NCBI GenBank assembly: GCA_031269405.1
Contig: JAISZE010000004.1
Span: 1-6,026 of the forward strand
Origin: Treponema sp.
GTDB taxonomy: Bacteria > Spirochaetota > Spirochaetia > Treponematales > Breznakiellaceae
DNA: 6,026 nt
Direction of reading: 5' to 3'
The position numbers and the translations under genes are program-made. Below the pieces are notes generated by a model, which was not told the origin of the DNA, did no database searches, and saw nothing but the letters and a program-made list of their open reading frames with translations. How positions within the stretch are numbered: position 1 is the first letter of the stretch; each line of letters begins with the position of its first letter. This document shows positions 1-5,955 of this stretch, in pieces.

Positions 1-545
1 CGCGCATCATCGAAATATACAGCAACGACGCGCCCGGCTTTCACCGAAGCGTTATCGAAAGCAAGGGCTATCAGGCGGTCAAGGATCGAATCCGCGCATT
101 TATCCCCTAGTCATCGGTAATCGGCATGCTCTTTGAACACGAAGATAACTATACCGTTGTGGAAAGCTCTCAAAAGGGCCTTATGCAGCACGAGCTCTAC
201 TCATGGGAGCTGCGCCGCAGCGATCTGGTGCGTCTCGATCAGGTTACCCAGGGAAGCCGTTTTGTGGATAAAACCCTGCGGGAATGGATCGGAAGCCTTG
301 ATTACAAACAGCGGCAGCAATTCATCGAAGCCATCTATACGATACTCGGCGCCACCGAGGCCCAATCCATACAGGAGCTGGGCGCGGACTGGCTGAAAAA
401 CGCCTTCCTTGTAATTCAGACGCTGACGAACACCGACGAACGGACAAAAGAAGTAATCGGCAAGGCCCTGGCTTCGCTGCTTCACGCGGCAAAGAACAAT
501 ATCGAAACCCTGCTGCCCAAAGGGAAAAACCGTTATACGAAATGA
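1..545 (+). pseudogene. DUF2974 (Mbeg1-like) family protein, 3' part, interrupted by an in-frame amber codon
   Basis: The reading frame that enters from the left edge (codons from position 3) gives a segment beginning RIIEIYSNDAPGFH and ending IRAFIP. It then meets TAG at 108-110 and continues in the same frame as SSVIGMLFEHEDNY to a TGA at 543-545. Across the stop the protein reads like the C-terminal half of the DUF2974 family, an uncharacterised alpha/beta-hydrolase-fold group; I recognise the N/D-x-PGF stretch, the P-Q-S-S-x-x-G-M-L segment and the SSQKGLMQH...SW motif from memory of the family. The stop sits where the family has Gln in PQSS, so one C-to-T change (CAG to TAG) explains it. 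The part after the stop, from ATG 126, is 139 residues with no Shine-Dalgarno sequence before it, so I do not call it a separate gene. The catalytic N-terminal half lies outside the window. It could be a nonsense-mutated pseudogene, a suppressed amber, or a sequence error. Confidence 0.72.
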
Positions 546-556
546 ATGTCGTAAAG

Positions 557-569
557 CCGGCGCAGCCGG
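557..569. terminator. Small GC-rich hairpin between convergent genes
   Basis: A 5-bp stem CCGGC/GCCGG with loop GCA lies in the 28-base gap between the stop of the DUF2974 gene and the stop of the EF-G gene, with short flanking complementarity (TGT/ACA). The position suits a shared terminator for two converging transcripts, but neither strand has a proper T-run (only CTTTA on the minus strand), so the call is weak. Confidence 0.3.
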
Positions 570-573
570 AACA

Positions 574-2646
574 TCAGCGATTCGCTTTCTTTTCGAAATG
601 GGAAAATTCCATCGTGAAAGTCGCCCTGCCCTGACTTACGCTGCGCAGGGAGGTCATAAAGCCGAACATCTTTGCCATTGGCGCCTGGGCCTTGACCTCA
701 TCCGCCGATGCTTTGGAGTTCATGCTCTGCACCTGGCCGCCGCGCTGGGTGACAAGACTCATTACCTCGCCCACAAATTCATGGGGGCTTACCAGATCCA
801 CGGCCATAATAGGCTCAAGGAGGATGGTATCCGCGCCGCGGCATGCTTCATCGAAGGCCATGCCGGCGCAGGCTTCAAAGGCGAATTCGGTGCCGGTGAG
901 TTCCGAATAGCGTATGTCCGTGACGGTAACCATGATGTCTATACAGGGATAGCCCATAACGATACCCGAAGAAAAGGCCCCCTTAATGCCGCGTTCAATG
1001 GCGTCAAAAATCTCTTCGGGAATGTCGTTTTTGCCGGAACGCTTTACCGCGCAGGCGTACTTGTTCCCCGCGCCTCTGGGCGCAGGTTCCGCCCTGAGAC
1101 TTAGACCCGCGGCGTTTTCCCTGCCGGCGATAACCCGCGAGAAGTTTGCGGACCCTTCCCCCGGACGGCTTATTGATTCCCGGTAGGTCACCTGGGGGTT
1201 TCCTACCCTGGCGCCCAGATTGTACTCCCTGAGTATACGGGTCACCAGCACATCAAGGTGCAGCTCGCCCATACCGGAGATGATAAGCTGACCGGTCTCC
1301 TCGTTTTCCCGCGTGGTAAAAGTGGGATCTTCCCTGGAAAGGGCGCCGAGGATATCCTTAAGCTTTTCCTGATCCGAAATGGTTTTCGGCTCTATGGAAA
1401 CCGAAATCACCGGCTCGGGGAACTGCATCCTTTCCAGAACGACCGGCCAGCCCTCGCTGCCAATGGTGTCCCCGGTCTGAGCCAGCTTCATCCCGATGAT
1501 GACGCCGATGTCACCGGCGGCAAGCTCATCCATAGGCTCGGATTTATTGGAATGCATGCGGAGGATACGGTTGGCGCGCTCCCGCTTTTTCTTGCCCTCG
1601 TTAAAAACCGCGCTTCCGGGTTTTATCACGCCGGAATACATCCTGACATAGCAAAGGCTCCCCGCTTCACGGTCGTTCTGAATTTTAAAAACCAAACCCA
1701 GGGGATTGCCCCTGGGGTCACAGGGAATTTTTATCTCTTCATCCTTTTTGAGATGGTGGCCTGTTACGGGAAGAGTCTCGTCCGGCGCGGGGAGATAATC
1801 CACCACCGCGTCGATGAGGGGCTGTACGCCTATGTTACGCCGGGAAGCGCCGGCGAACATGGGGAGAAGCTGCCGCTTCAGAACGGCCTTCCGCAGTTCC
1901 CGCCGGATAAGGGCGCCGTCCAGTTCCCCGCCGGCAAGATATTTCTCGGTTACCGCATCGGACACGCTGGAAAGGGCGTCGATGAGTTTTTCCCGCCATT
2001 CCCCGGCTGTCTTTTCCCGATCCTGAACAATGGGGGTAAGGGACATCTTTTCGCCTTCGCTCCCTTCATCCCAATGTATCTCCTTCATTTCAATCAGGTC
2101 GATAACGCCCTCAAAGCTCCCCTCCTTTCCAATGGGGATCTGGAGGGCAAGCGTATTGATGCCCAGCTTGTTTCTTACGTCCTCAAGGACAAAATAAAAA
2201 TCCGCGCCAATCCTGTCCATCTTGTTTACATAACCCACGCAGGGGACACGGTAACGCTCGGCCTGATGCCAGACCGTTTCCGTCTGGGGTTCCACTCCGC
2301 GCACCGCGTCAAAGATGGCAACCGCTCCGTCAAGCACCCGCAGGGAACGTTCCACCTCGGCGGTAAAATCAACGTGGCCGGGGGTATCAATGATGTTTAT
2401 CTGGCAGTTGCCGTCCGTATCCGCGCCGGGACCTCCGGGACGCTTCCAGTAAGTGGTGGTGGCGGCGCTCTGGATGGTAATTCCCCGCTGCTGTTCCTGT
2501 TCCATCCAGTCCATGATCGCTTCGCCGTCGTCAACTTCACCTATCCGGTGGCTTTTACCTGTATAAAAGAGAATACGTTCCGTGGTAGTCGTCTTACCGG
2601 CGTCTATGTGCGCCATGATGCCGATATTGCGCATGGTATGTAACAT
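574..2646 (-). CDS. fusA: Translation elongation factor G paralogue (EF-G2 / spdEFG2-like)
   Basis: A 690-residue cytoplasmic ribosomal GTPase of full EF-G length. The GTPase motifs are complete: P-loop AHIDAGKTT at 12-20, switch I QRGITIQSA at 53-61, DTPGH at 87-91, NKMD at 141-144 and FAGAS near 264-268. Domain II (about 315-400), III (413-487), IV (488-610) and V (611-685) follow in order. The signature GEVDDG and TIQSAA resembles mitochondrial EF-G2 (GFM2) rather than the EHDG/TITSAA of classic EF-G. In domain IV the usual GGRGQYG stretch is absent, and the tip-loop YHDVDSSE reads YSELTGTE, so the His equivalent to E. coli His583 is Ser581. In Borrelia two such EF-Gs divide translocation and ribosome recycling; a recycling role here is inferred. 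The start is uncertain: Met1 at 2646 or Met5 at 2634, neither with a Shine-Dalgarno sequence. The 12-residue insert at about 68-80 also occurs at this site in E. coli EF-G, so it is not unusual. Confidence 0.95.
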   Translation of the reverse strand: MLHTMRNIGIMAHIDAGKTTTTERILFYTGKSHRIGEVDDGEAIMDWMEQEQQRGITIQSAATTTYWKRPGGPGADTDGNCQINIIDTPGHVDFTAEVERSLRVLDGAVAIFDAVRGVEPQTETVWHQAERYRVPCVGYVNKMDRIGADFYFVLEDVRNKLGINTLALQIPIGKEGSFEGVIDLIEMKEIHWDEGSEGEKMSLTPIVQDREKTAGEWREKLIDALSSVSDAVTEKYLAGGELDGALIRRELRKAVLKRQLLPMFAGASRRNIGVQPLIDAVVDYLPAPDETLPVTGHHLKKDEEIKIPCDPRGNPLGLVFKIQNDREAGSLCYVRMYSGVIKPGSAVFNEGKKKRERANRILRMHSNKSEPMDELAAGDIGVIIGMKLAQTGDTIGSEGWPVVLERMQFPEPVISVSIEPKTISDQEKLKDILGALSREDPTFTTRENEETGQLIISGMGELHLDVLVTRILREYNLGARVGNPQVTYRESISRPGEGSANFSRVIAGRENAAGLSLRAEPAPRGAGNKYACAVKRSGKNDIPEEIFDAIERGIKGAFSSGIVMGYPCIDIMVTVTDIRYSELTGTEFAFEACAGMAFDEACRGADTILLEPIMAVDLVSPHEFVGEVMSLVTQRGGQVQSMNSKASADEVKAQAPMAKMFGFMTSLRSVSQGRATFTMEFSHFEKKANR

Positions 2647-2648
2647 TG

Positions 2649-2682
2649 ATTATATCTTAACCAAAAGGCGGACAAAAAGCAA
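2649..2682 (-). promoter_or_regulatory. Candidate promoter of the EF-G gene, at the start codon
   Basis: On the minus strand, TTGCTT (2682-2677) lies 17 bases from TAAGAT (2659-2654), which would start transcription at about 2647, one base before ATG 2646. A perfect TATAAT (2654-2649) overlaps this and ends two bases before the same ATG; used as the -10 it would start the message after Met1 and leave Met5 (2634) as the start. No purine-rich ribosome binding site precedes either ATG. Box assignments are by eye. Confidence 0.45.
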
Positions 2683-2714
2683 CGCACCGCACGCGCGCTG
2701 CACACGGTATGCGT

Positions 2715-2758
2715 TTCAGGATTCTTCCTCCTGTTGTTTTCCCGAAAACTTCAGGATT
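2715..2758. repeat. Direct repeat TTCAGGATT with an imperfect hairpin, in the divergent promoter region
   Basis: TTCAGGATT occurs at 2715-2723 and again at 2750-2758, a 35-base period. The second copy overlaps an imperfect stem (2730-2740 with 2745-2755, two mismatches, loop CCCG). The position between two divergent promoters would suit a regulator binding site, but that is inference; a 9-base repeat can also arise by chance. Confidence 0.35.
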
Positions 2759-2762
2759 ATCC

Positions 2763-2797
2763 TTGCTAAAAAGCAAAAACCGGTAGTATATTATAAT
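2763..2797 (+). promoter_or_regulatory. Candidate promoter of the NDK-like gene, at the start codon
   Basis: TTGCTA (2763-2768) and TATATT (2787-2792) are 18 bases apart and would put the transcript start at about 2799, next to ATG 2800. A perfect TATAAT (2792-2797) overlaps it and, as on the opposite strand, ends exactly two bases before the ATG. There is no Shine-Dalgarno sequence, so a leaderless or nearly leaderless message is the simplest reading. Confidence 0.5.
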
Positions 2798-2799
2798 CC

Positions 2800-3972
2800 A
2801 TGAGTAATCTATCGTATGTGCTGGTCACTCCCTACACAATAGCAAAAAGCAGAACCGGGGGCGTTTTATCCCGTCTTTTGTCCAGAACGGATCTTGAATT
2901 GATTGGCGCGCAGCTCTTCATTCCCAGCGAAGCCTTCGTCAGGGAGTACGCCCAAAGCCTCAGACTGCGGGAACCCGGGGATGAACTTGCCCTGCTTGCC
3001 AATTATGTGGAAAAAAACCTCACGCCCTCGGAAGGCCGGCGCCATCGTTCCCTGCTCCTCCTTTTCCGGGGCGAAACTCCCTGTGAAAAGCTCACTTCGA
3101 CATGCGGCCATATCTATACCGGGCATATGGAAGTTGACGCCATGTCCGGCGAGACGATACGGGATACCTACGCAGACCTTATCTTTTCCAAGGAAAGGCC
3201 CGAAGAGGTGGGCTATTTTGAACCGGCCGTTTTTGTTCCCAGGCTTCAAAAAGACGCGGACTCCGATCTGCGGCGCTTCGCAAAATACCTTGAGGGAAAG
3301 GATAACATAATTCAGAACATCACCTATCCCGATCCTTCAAAGATAGAAAAAACCCTGGTCATCATAAAGCCCGACAACTGGAAACACAATTCCTCCCGGC
3401 CGGGTACAATCATCGACATGTTTTCCCGTACCGGGCTGCGGATAATCGGAATCAAGGTACATCGTTTTTCCCTGACGGAGGCTATGGAATTTTACGGCCC
3501 CGTGGAAAACGCGCTTAAGGAAAAGCTTGCCGCCAGCTTTGGCCGGCGGGCGCAGGATCTTCTGGAAAAGGAATTCGGCTTTGCCCTTCCCGAAGAATCC
3601 GCAAAATTCATTGTTGAAAAAATCGGCGTCGACGCCGCCAAAACCCAGTTCGCCCAGATCATTGAGTTTATGTCAGGCAAACGACCGGGCCTCTGTCCTC
3701 CGGATGACATGAAAGAACCCGGCAGCGTAAAGTGCATGATCATCATCTACGAAGGCGAACATGCGATCGAAAAAATCCGCGACGTGCTTGGTCCCACGGA
3801 TCCGCTTAAAGCCCCCGAAGGCACCGTCCGCCGCGAGTTCGGCAGCAACATAATGATAAATACCGCCCATGCCTCGGACTCGCCGGAAAGCTACGAACGC
3901 GAAAAGGACATCGTCAGGGTCAACGAGAATTCACTGACTTCGATTATCAGGGAAAGCCTTGGCGGCGGTTAA
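2800..3972 (+). CDS. Two-module nucleoside diphosphate kinase-family protein
   Basis: A 390-residue protein, far longer than the usual 140-150 of NDK, the enzyme that moves phosphate from NTP to NDP through a phosphohistidine. The C-terminal module (about 182-385) keeps the active-site set: Lys190 in IIKPD, Tyr232, Arg327, Thr333 in GPTDP, Arg344 in GTVRREF, Asn354, and catalytic His357 in NTAHASDS. Between Tyr232 and Arg327 it carries about 60 extra residues (235-300) where normal NDK has a short RPFF segment. The N-terminal module (about 4-146) keeps the outline (SYVLVTPYT at the KPD position, GETIRDTY at the GTIRGDF position) but has lost the Lys and the HxSDS histidine, so it looks non-catalytic. 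I infer NDK activity from the second module only; a nucleotide-sensing or regulatory role is possible. The gene is transcribed divergently from the EF-G gene and converges on the FKBP pair with a 22-base gap. Confidence 0.85.
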   Translation: MSNLSYVLVTPYTIAKSRTGGVLSRLLSRTDLELIGAQLFIPSEAFVREYAQSLRLREPGDELALLANYVEKNLTPSEGRRHRSLLLLFRGETPCEKLTSTCGHIYTGHMEVDAMSGETIRDTYADLIFSKERPEEVGYFEPAVFVPRLQKDADSDLRRFAKYLEGKDNIIQNITYPDPSKIEKTLVIIKPDNWKHNSSRPGTIIDMFSRTGLRIIGIKVHRFSLTEAMEFYGPVENALKEKLAASFGRRAQDLLEKEFGFALPEESAKFIVEKIGVDAAKTQFAQIIEFMSGKRPGLCPPDDMKEPGSVKCMIIIYEGEHAIEKIRDVLGPTDPLKAPEGTVRREFGSNIMINTAHASDSPESYEREKDIVRVNENSLTSIIRESLGGG

Positions 3973-3974
3973 AC

Positions 3975-3996
3975 CTGTTCAACAAAACGGAGCTTC
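3975..3996. repeat. Possible decayed copy of the TGAA-loop hairpin repeat
   Basis: CTGTTC-AA-CAAAAC followed by GGAGCTTC lines up with the left arm and loop of the repeat at 4759-4788 if two bases are treated as inserted. It no longer folds. It lies between the convergent stops of the NDK-like and the second FKBP gene, overlapping the latter's stop codon. The match is short and may be chance. Confidence 0.25.
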
Positions 3997-4696
3997 ATTC
4001 CCCGCTTTCTTCCTCTTCGAACCCGAGTATCTCCAGAAGCTCAACCGTGAAAATCAGGGTTGAATAGGGAGGGATGATCTGCCCTGCGCCCCTGGGGCCG
4101 TAGGCAAGCTCCGAGGGGATGTAGAGCCGGTATTTGCTGCCCACGCTCATAAGCCTCAAACCTTCGCTCCAGCCGGGGATAACCTGGTCAAGGGGAAGTT
4201 CCGCCGGCTCGCCCCGTTCAATTGAGCTGTCAAATACCGTACCGTCGGTGAGGCTTCCTTCGTAGTGTACCCGGACAACATCGTTCTCCCCGGGTTTTGC
4301 GCCGCTGCCTTCGCTTAAGACCTCATACTGGAGACCGCTCGGAACGCCGCGCACGTCGGGCCTCTCCCCGTTTTCGGCAAGGAACTGCAGTTCCTTCAAA
4401 CGGTTCTCCTCGGCTTTTTTCGCGGACGCGGCCTCAAGGGCGGCCTGTACCAGGGAAAGGGCCTCATCCTGGGTATACTTCCCCGAACCTTTTTCCATCC
4501 ACTCCCGCAGGCCGTCGGCAAACGCGGCATAGTCAAGCTCAAGTCCGGCGTTCCGAAAATCAGAACCGATGATCAGGCCGAAGGCATAGCTGGTCTGCGC
4601 TTTTTCCTCTGCGAGATTCACATCTTCCTGAATACCCCTGGCATAAAGCGCAAAGACGGGCAACAGGAGGCAAAAAATCAGAGCCGTTCTTTTCAT
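3995..4696 (-). CDS. Exported FKBP-type peptidyl-prolyl cis-trans isomerase (FkpA/Mip-like)
   Basis: A 233-residue protein that isomerises X-Pro bonds during folding of exported proteins. The signal peptide is residues 1-20 (basic start MKR, hydrophobic LIFCLLLPVFAL, likely cut after LYA), with no lipobox, so it should be a soluble periplasmic protein. An FKBP_N-type helical region (about 32-115, rich in Lys/Glu/Ala, probably dimerising) precedes the FKBP domain (about 120-223). Ligand-pocket residues are present: Tyr145, Phe155-Asp156, Val172-Ile173, Trp176, Tyr199 in SELAYG, Ile208 and Phe216; only the FKBP12 Phe46 position is Leu. The protein ends in an acidic tail EEEESGE. I chose ATG 4696 because AAAGGA (4708-4703) lies 6 bases upstream and the signal peptide begins there; an in-frame ATG at 4768 lies inside a hairpin repeat. 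It is the second gene of the pair, 93 bases after its paralogue. Confidence 0.93.
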   Translation of the reverse strand: MKRTALIFCLLLPVFALYARGIQEDVNLAEEKAQTSYAFGLIIGSDFRNAGLELDYAAFADGLREWMEKGSGKYTQDEALSLVQAALEAASAKKAEENRLKELQFLAENGERPDVRGVPSGLQYEVLSEGSGAKPGENDVVRVHYEGSLTDGTVFDSSIERGEPAELPLDQVIPGWSEGLRLMSVGSKYRLYIPSELAYGPRGAGQIIPPYSTLIFTVELLEILGFEEEESGE

Positions 4697-4719
4697 GAAT
4701 GTTCCTTTCGGCAGCCGGT

Positions 4720-4732
4720 CCCGGCGGCCGGG
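4720..4732 (-). promoter_or_regulatory. GC-rich stem-loop just before the second FKBP gene's ribosome binding site
   Basis: CCCGG / CCGGG with a 3-base loop lies 12 bases upstream of the AAAGGA box, in the leader of the exported FKBP. The minus-strand 10-mer CCCGGCCGCC is shared with the stem at 5598-5615 upstream of the lipoprotein FKBP. On the plus strand the stem is followed by a T-rich stretch (TAGTTTTG, then TTTTTTT near 4745-4751), so it could also end antisense transcription into the pair. Function is not known. Confidence 0.35.
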
Positions 4733-4758
4733 TAGTTTTGTTACTTTTTTTAAAGGTT

Positions 4759-4788
4759 GCTGTTCCAAAACTGAAGTTTTGAAACAGC
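4759..4788. repeat. TGAA-loop hairpin repeat, copy 1
   Basis: A 30-base near-perfect inverted repeat: 13-base arms 4759-4771 and 4776-4788 with one C/A mismatch, around loop TGAA (plus-strand sense). It begins one base after the stop codon of the lipoprotein FKBP gene and lies between the two FKBP genes. It shares the core AAACTGAAGTTT and the TGTTC arm with the repeat at 5956-5985. No T-run follows on the minus strand, so a rho-independent terminator is not supported; an mRNA-end stabiliser or a REP-like dispersed element fits better. Confidence 0.7.
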
Positions 4789-4789
4789 C

Positions 4790-5485
4790 TCACTTTACAA
4801 TGGAAATAAGTTCCACGTTGAAAATAAGCGAAGAATAGGGAGGTATCATCGGAGGAGCGCCCTGCTCTCCGTAGGCAAGCTCCGAAGGAATATAGAAACG
4901 GTAAGAGGAGCCTTCGCTCATAAGCTGAATCCCCTCTGTCCAGCCGGGAATAACCTGATCAAGGGAAAATTCAATCGGCTCGCCCCGGGTATAGGAACTG
5001 TCAAAGACGGCGCCGTCGACAAGGGTTCCCTCGTAATTCACCCGCACCGTATCGGCGGCGGCAGGCTTTGCGCCCACGCCTTCGCTTATCACCTCATACT
5101 GAAGCCCGCTGCCGGTTATGACAATTCCCTCTTTCTTGCTGTTCTCTGCGAGAAAATCAATCTCCGCCTGCCTGCGCTCCCCGTTTTCCTTTTCCATGCG
5201 GGCTATAAAGGTCTCCCGCATCTTCGTTTCCGCTTCTTCCGCGGTAAAACGGGTCTTTCCGCCCTCAAGGCTGTCCTTAAAACCCTGTAAAAATTCGGCA
5301 ATGTCGGCGTCCAGCCCGTTATTCTTCATATCGCTGACAATGGAAGCGCCGATATTCATACCCAGGGCATAGCTGGTATCCTTATCAAGTCCGTTTTCAG
5401 AAACCGGCGCTTCGGCATCCTTGCTTTTTCCGCCGCAGCCGGCCAGCGCCAAAAGGCCAACGCAGATCACCATAAAAATCTTCAT
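4790..5485 (-). CDS. Lipoprotein FKBP-type peptidyl-prolyl cis-trans isomerase
   Basis: A 231-residue paralogue of the downstream FKBP. The N-terminus MKIFMVICVGLLALAGC is a lipoprotein signal: the lipobox L-A-G-C puts the acylated Cys at residue 17, so the protein should be anchored to a membrane facing the periplasm or the cell surface. A flexible linker (about 18-35), a helical FKBP_N-like region (about 36-115) and an FKBP domain (about 125-229) follow. All the usual pocket residues are visible: Tyr151, Phe161-Asp162, Phe173, Val178-Ile179, Trp182, Tyr205 in SELAYG, Ile214 and Phe222, so it is probably active. ATG 5485 is preferred over ATG 5497 because GGAG (5495-5492) stands 6 bases before it and overlaps the upstream ATG. 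The FKBP domain is closely alike in the two genes (both share DQVIPGW and YIPSELAYG) while the N-terminal regions have diverged, which points to tandem duplication. Confidence 0.94.
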   Translation of the reverse strand: MKIFMVICVGLLALAGCGGKSKDAEAPVSENGLDKDTSYALGMNIGASIVSDMKNNGLDADIAEFLQGFKDSLEGGKTRFTAEEAETKMRETFIARMEKENGERRQAEIDFLAENSKKEGIVITGSGLQYEVISEGVGAKPAAADTVRVNYEGTLVDGAVFDSSYTRGEPIEFSLDQVIPGWTEGIQLMSEGSSYRFYIPSELAYGEQGAPPMIPPYSSLIFNVELISIVK

Positions 5486-5546
5486 TGTATACTCCATCTA
5501 TTCAGAATACCCTTAAGCGGCTGCTCTGCATACCCCTGCTGCGCTT

Positions 5547-5582
5547 GGATTTTTCAATGGGGCAATACGCCCCGTGGAATCC
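5547..5582. other. Extended imperfect stem-loop upstream of the lipoprotein FKBP gene
   Basis: An outer stem GGATT/AATCC (5547-5551 with 5578-5582) closes an inner stem ATGGGGC/GCCCCGT (5557-5563 with 5569-5575, one G-T pair) around loop AATAC, with a small bulge between. It lies 60-100 bases before the start of the lipoprotein FKBP gene, so it would be part of a long leader if transcription begins upstream; no promoter is clear. It matches no riboswitch class I know. Confidence 0.4.
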
Positions 5583-5597
5583 ATCCGTCGAAAAGAC

Positions 5598-5615
5598 AGC
5601 CCGGGCGGCCGGGCT
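5598..5615. other. GC-rich hairpin in the leader region
   Basis: A perfect 7-bp stem AGCCCGG/CCGGGCT with loop GCGG. On the plus strand it is followed by only TTT; on the minus strand by GTCTTTT. A weak terminator, or an attenuator for the lipoprotein FKBP gene, is possible. The 5498-5704 gap otherwise shows no gene with a usable start codon. Confidence 0.35.
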
Positions 5616-5680
5616 TTCCGCAGACGAAATTGCCGCGTTGTGAACCTGAATTTCCGCCTGTCCGGAATCCCAAGGACCGT

Positions 5681-5698
5681 TATACTTTACTCAAGGAG
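5681..5698 (+). promoter_or_regulatory. Ribosome binding site and possible -10 box of the small ORF
   Basis: AAGGAG at 5693-5698 stands 6 bases before ATG 5705, the strongest ribosome binding site in the window, and it decides that start over an in-frame TTG at 5630. TATACT at 5681-5686 resembles a -10 box, but I see no convincing -35 and the resulting leader would be only about 12 bases. Confidence 0.55.
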
Positions 5699-5704
5699 CA
5701 GACC

Positions 5705-5950
5705 ATGACCCTTCACGATAAATTACAACTCGGCGTAAAGGCCATAGAACTGAAAGAACAGGGTAAACCGGAAGGAGCCAAAAAAATACGACAGCAAATA
5801 CCCATGCCGCCCTGTCTGGCAAAATTTGCCGAAGACCATCTCGGCCCGGATTTTCTGATGAAATATGGCTGGAATTTGACAGAAGCGGAAACGGAATATG
5901 GACCCGGCCGGCTTACAACACAACAGACAAATTATCCTTCGCAGGGTTAG
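5705..5950 (+). CDS. Small protein of unknown function, 81 residues
   Basis: The start is fixed by a strong AAGGAG box. The protein has a Lys/Glu/Gln-rich helical N-terminus (about 1-31, with the segment AIELKEQGKPEGAKKI), a short hinge IPMPPCLAKF (32-41), a second region (42-67) with HLGPDFL and GWNLTEAETEYG, and a polar tail (68-81) that ends at a TAG stop. It has no signal peptide or membrane segment, so it should be cytoplasmic. The layout (helix, Pro-rich hinge, then W-N-L-x-E-A-E) resembles small hypothetical proteins I associate with treponemes, but I cannot name a family or function. Small size, a strong ribosome binding site and a hairpin repeat 6 bases after the stop would fit an accessory or toxin-antitoxin-type gene; no partner is visible within the window. 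It is transcribed divergently from the FKBP pair. Confidence 0.75.
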   Translation: MTLHDKLQLGVKAIELKEQGKPEGAKKIRQQIPMPPCLAKFAEDHLGPDFLMKYGWNLTEAETEYGPGRLTTQQTNYPSQG

Positions 5951-5955
5951 CGGAA

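Noticed and set aside
126..545. The 139-codon ORF as an independent small gene
   Set aside because: The codons before its ATG continue the same protein family in the same frame across a single stop, and there is no ribosome binding site, so it is the 3' part of the DUF2974 gene.
2400..2445. Gly-rich insert between switch I and switch II of EF-G as a possible novelty
   Set aside because: E. coli EF-G also has extra residues at this same place, so length variation here is ordinary.
1258..2643. A 461-codon plus-strand open frame opposite the EF-G gene
   Set aside because: It lies wholly antisense to a clear full-length EF-G. Its translation shows no family resemblance, so it is a codon-bias shadow.
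4697..4768. An upstream in-frame ATG (4768) extending the soluble FKBP by 24 residues
   Set aside because: That start is inside the hairpin repeat, has no ribosome binding site, and would place 24 residues before an obvious signal peptide that has its own AAAGGA box.
4759..4788. Hairpin copy 1 as a rho-independent terminator of the lipoprotein FKBP gene
   Set aside because: The minus strand continues AACCTTTAAAAAAA after the stem rather than a T-run, and a paralogue in the same direction follows, so read-through is more likely.
5630..5704. A TTG start extending the 81-residue ORF upstream
   Set aside because: The ATG at 5705 has a strong AAGGAG site at proper spacing; the extension would run through that site and has none of its own.
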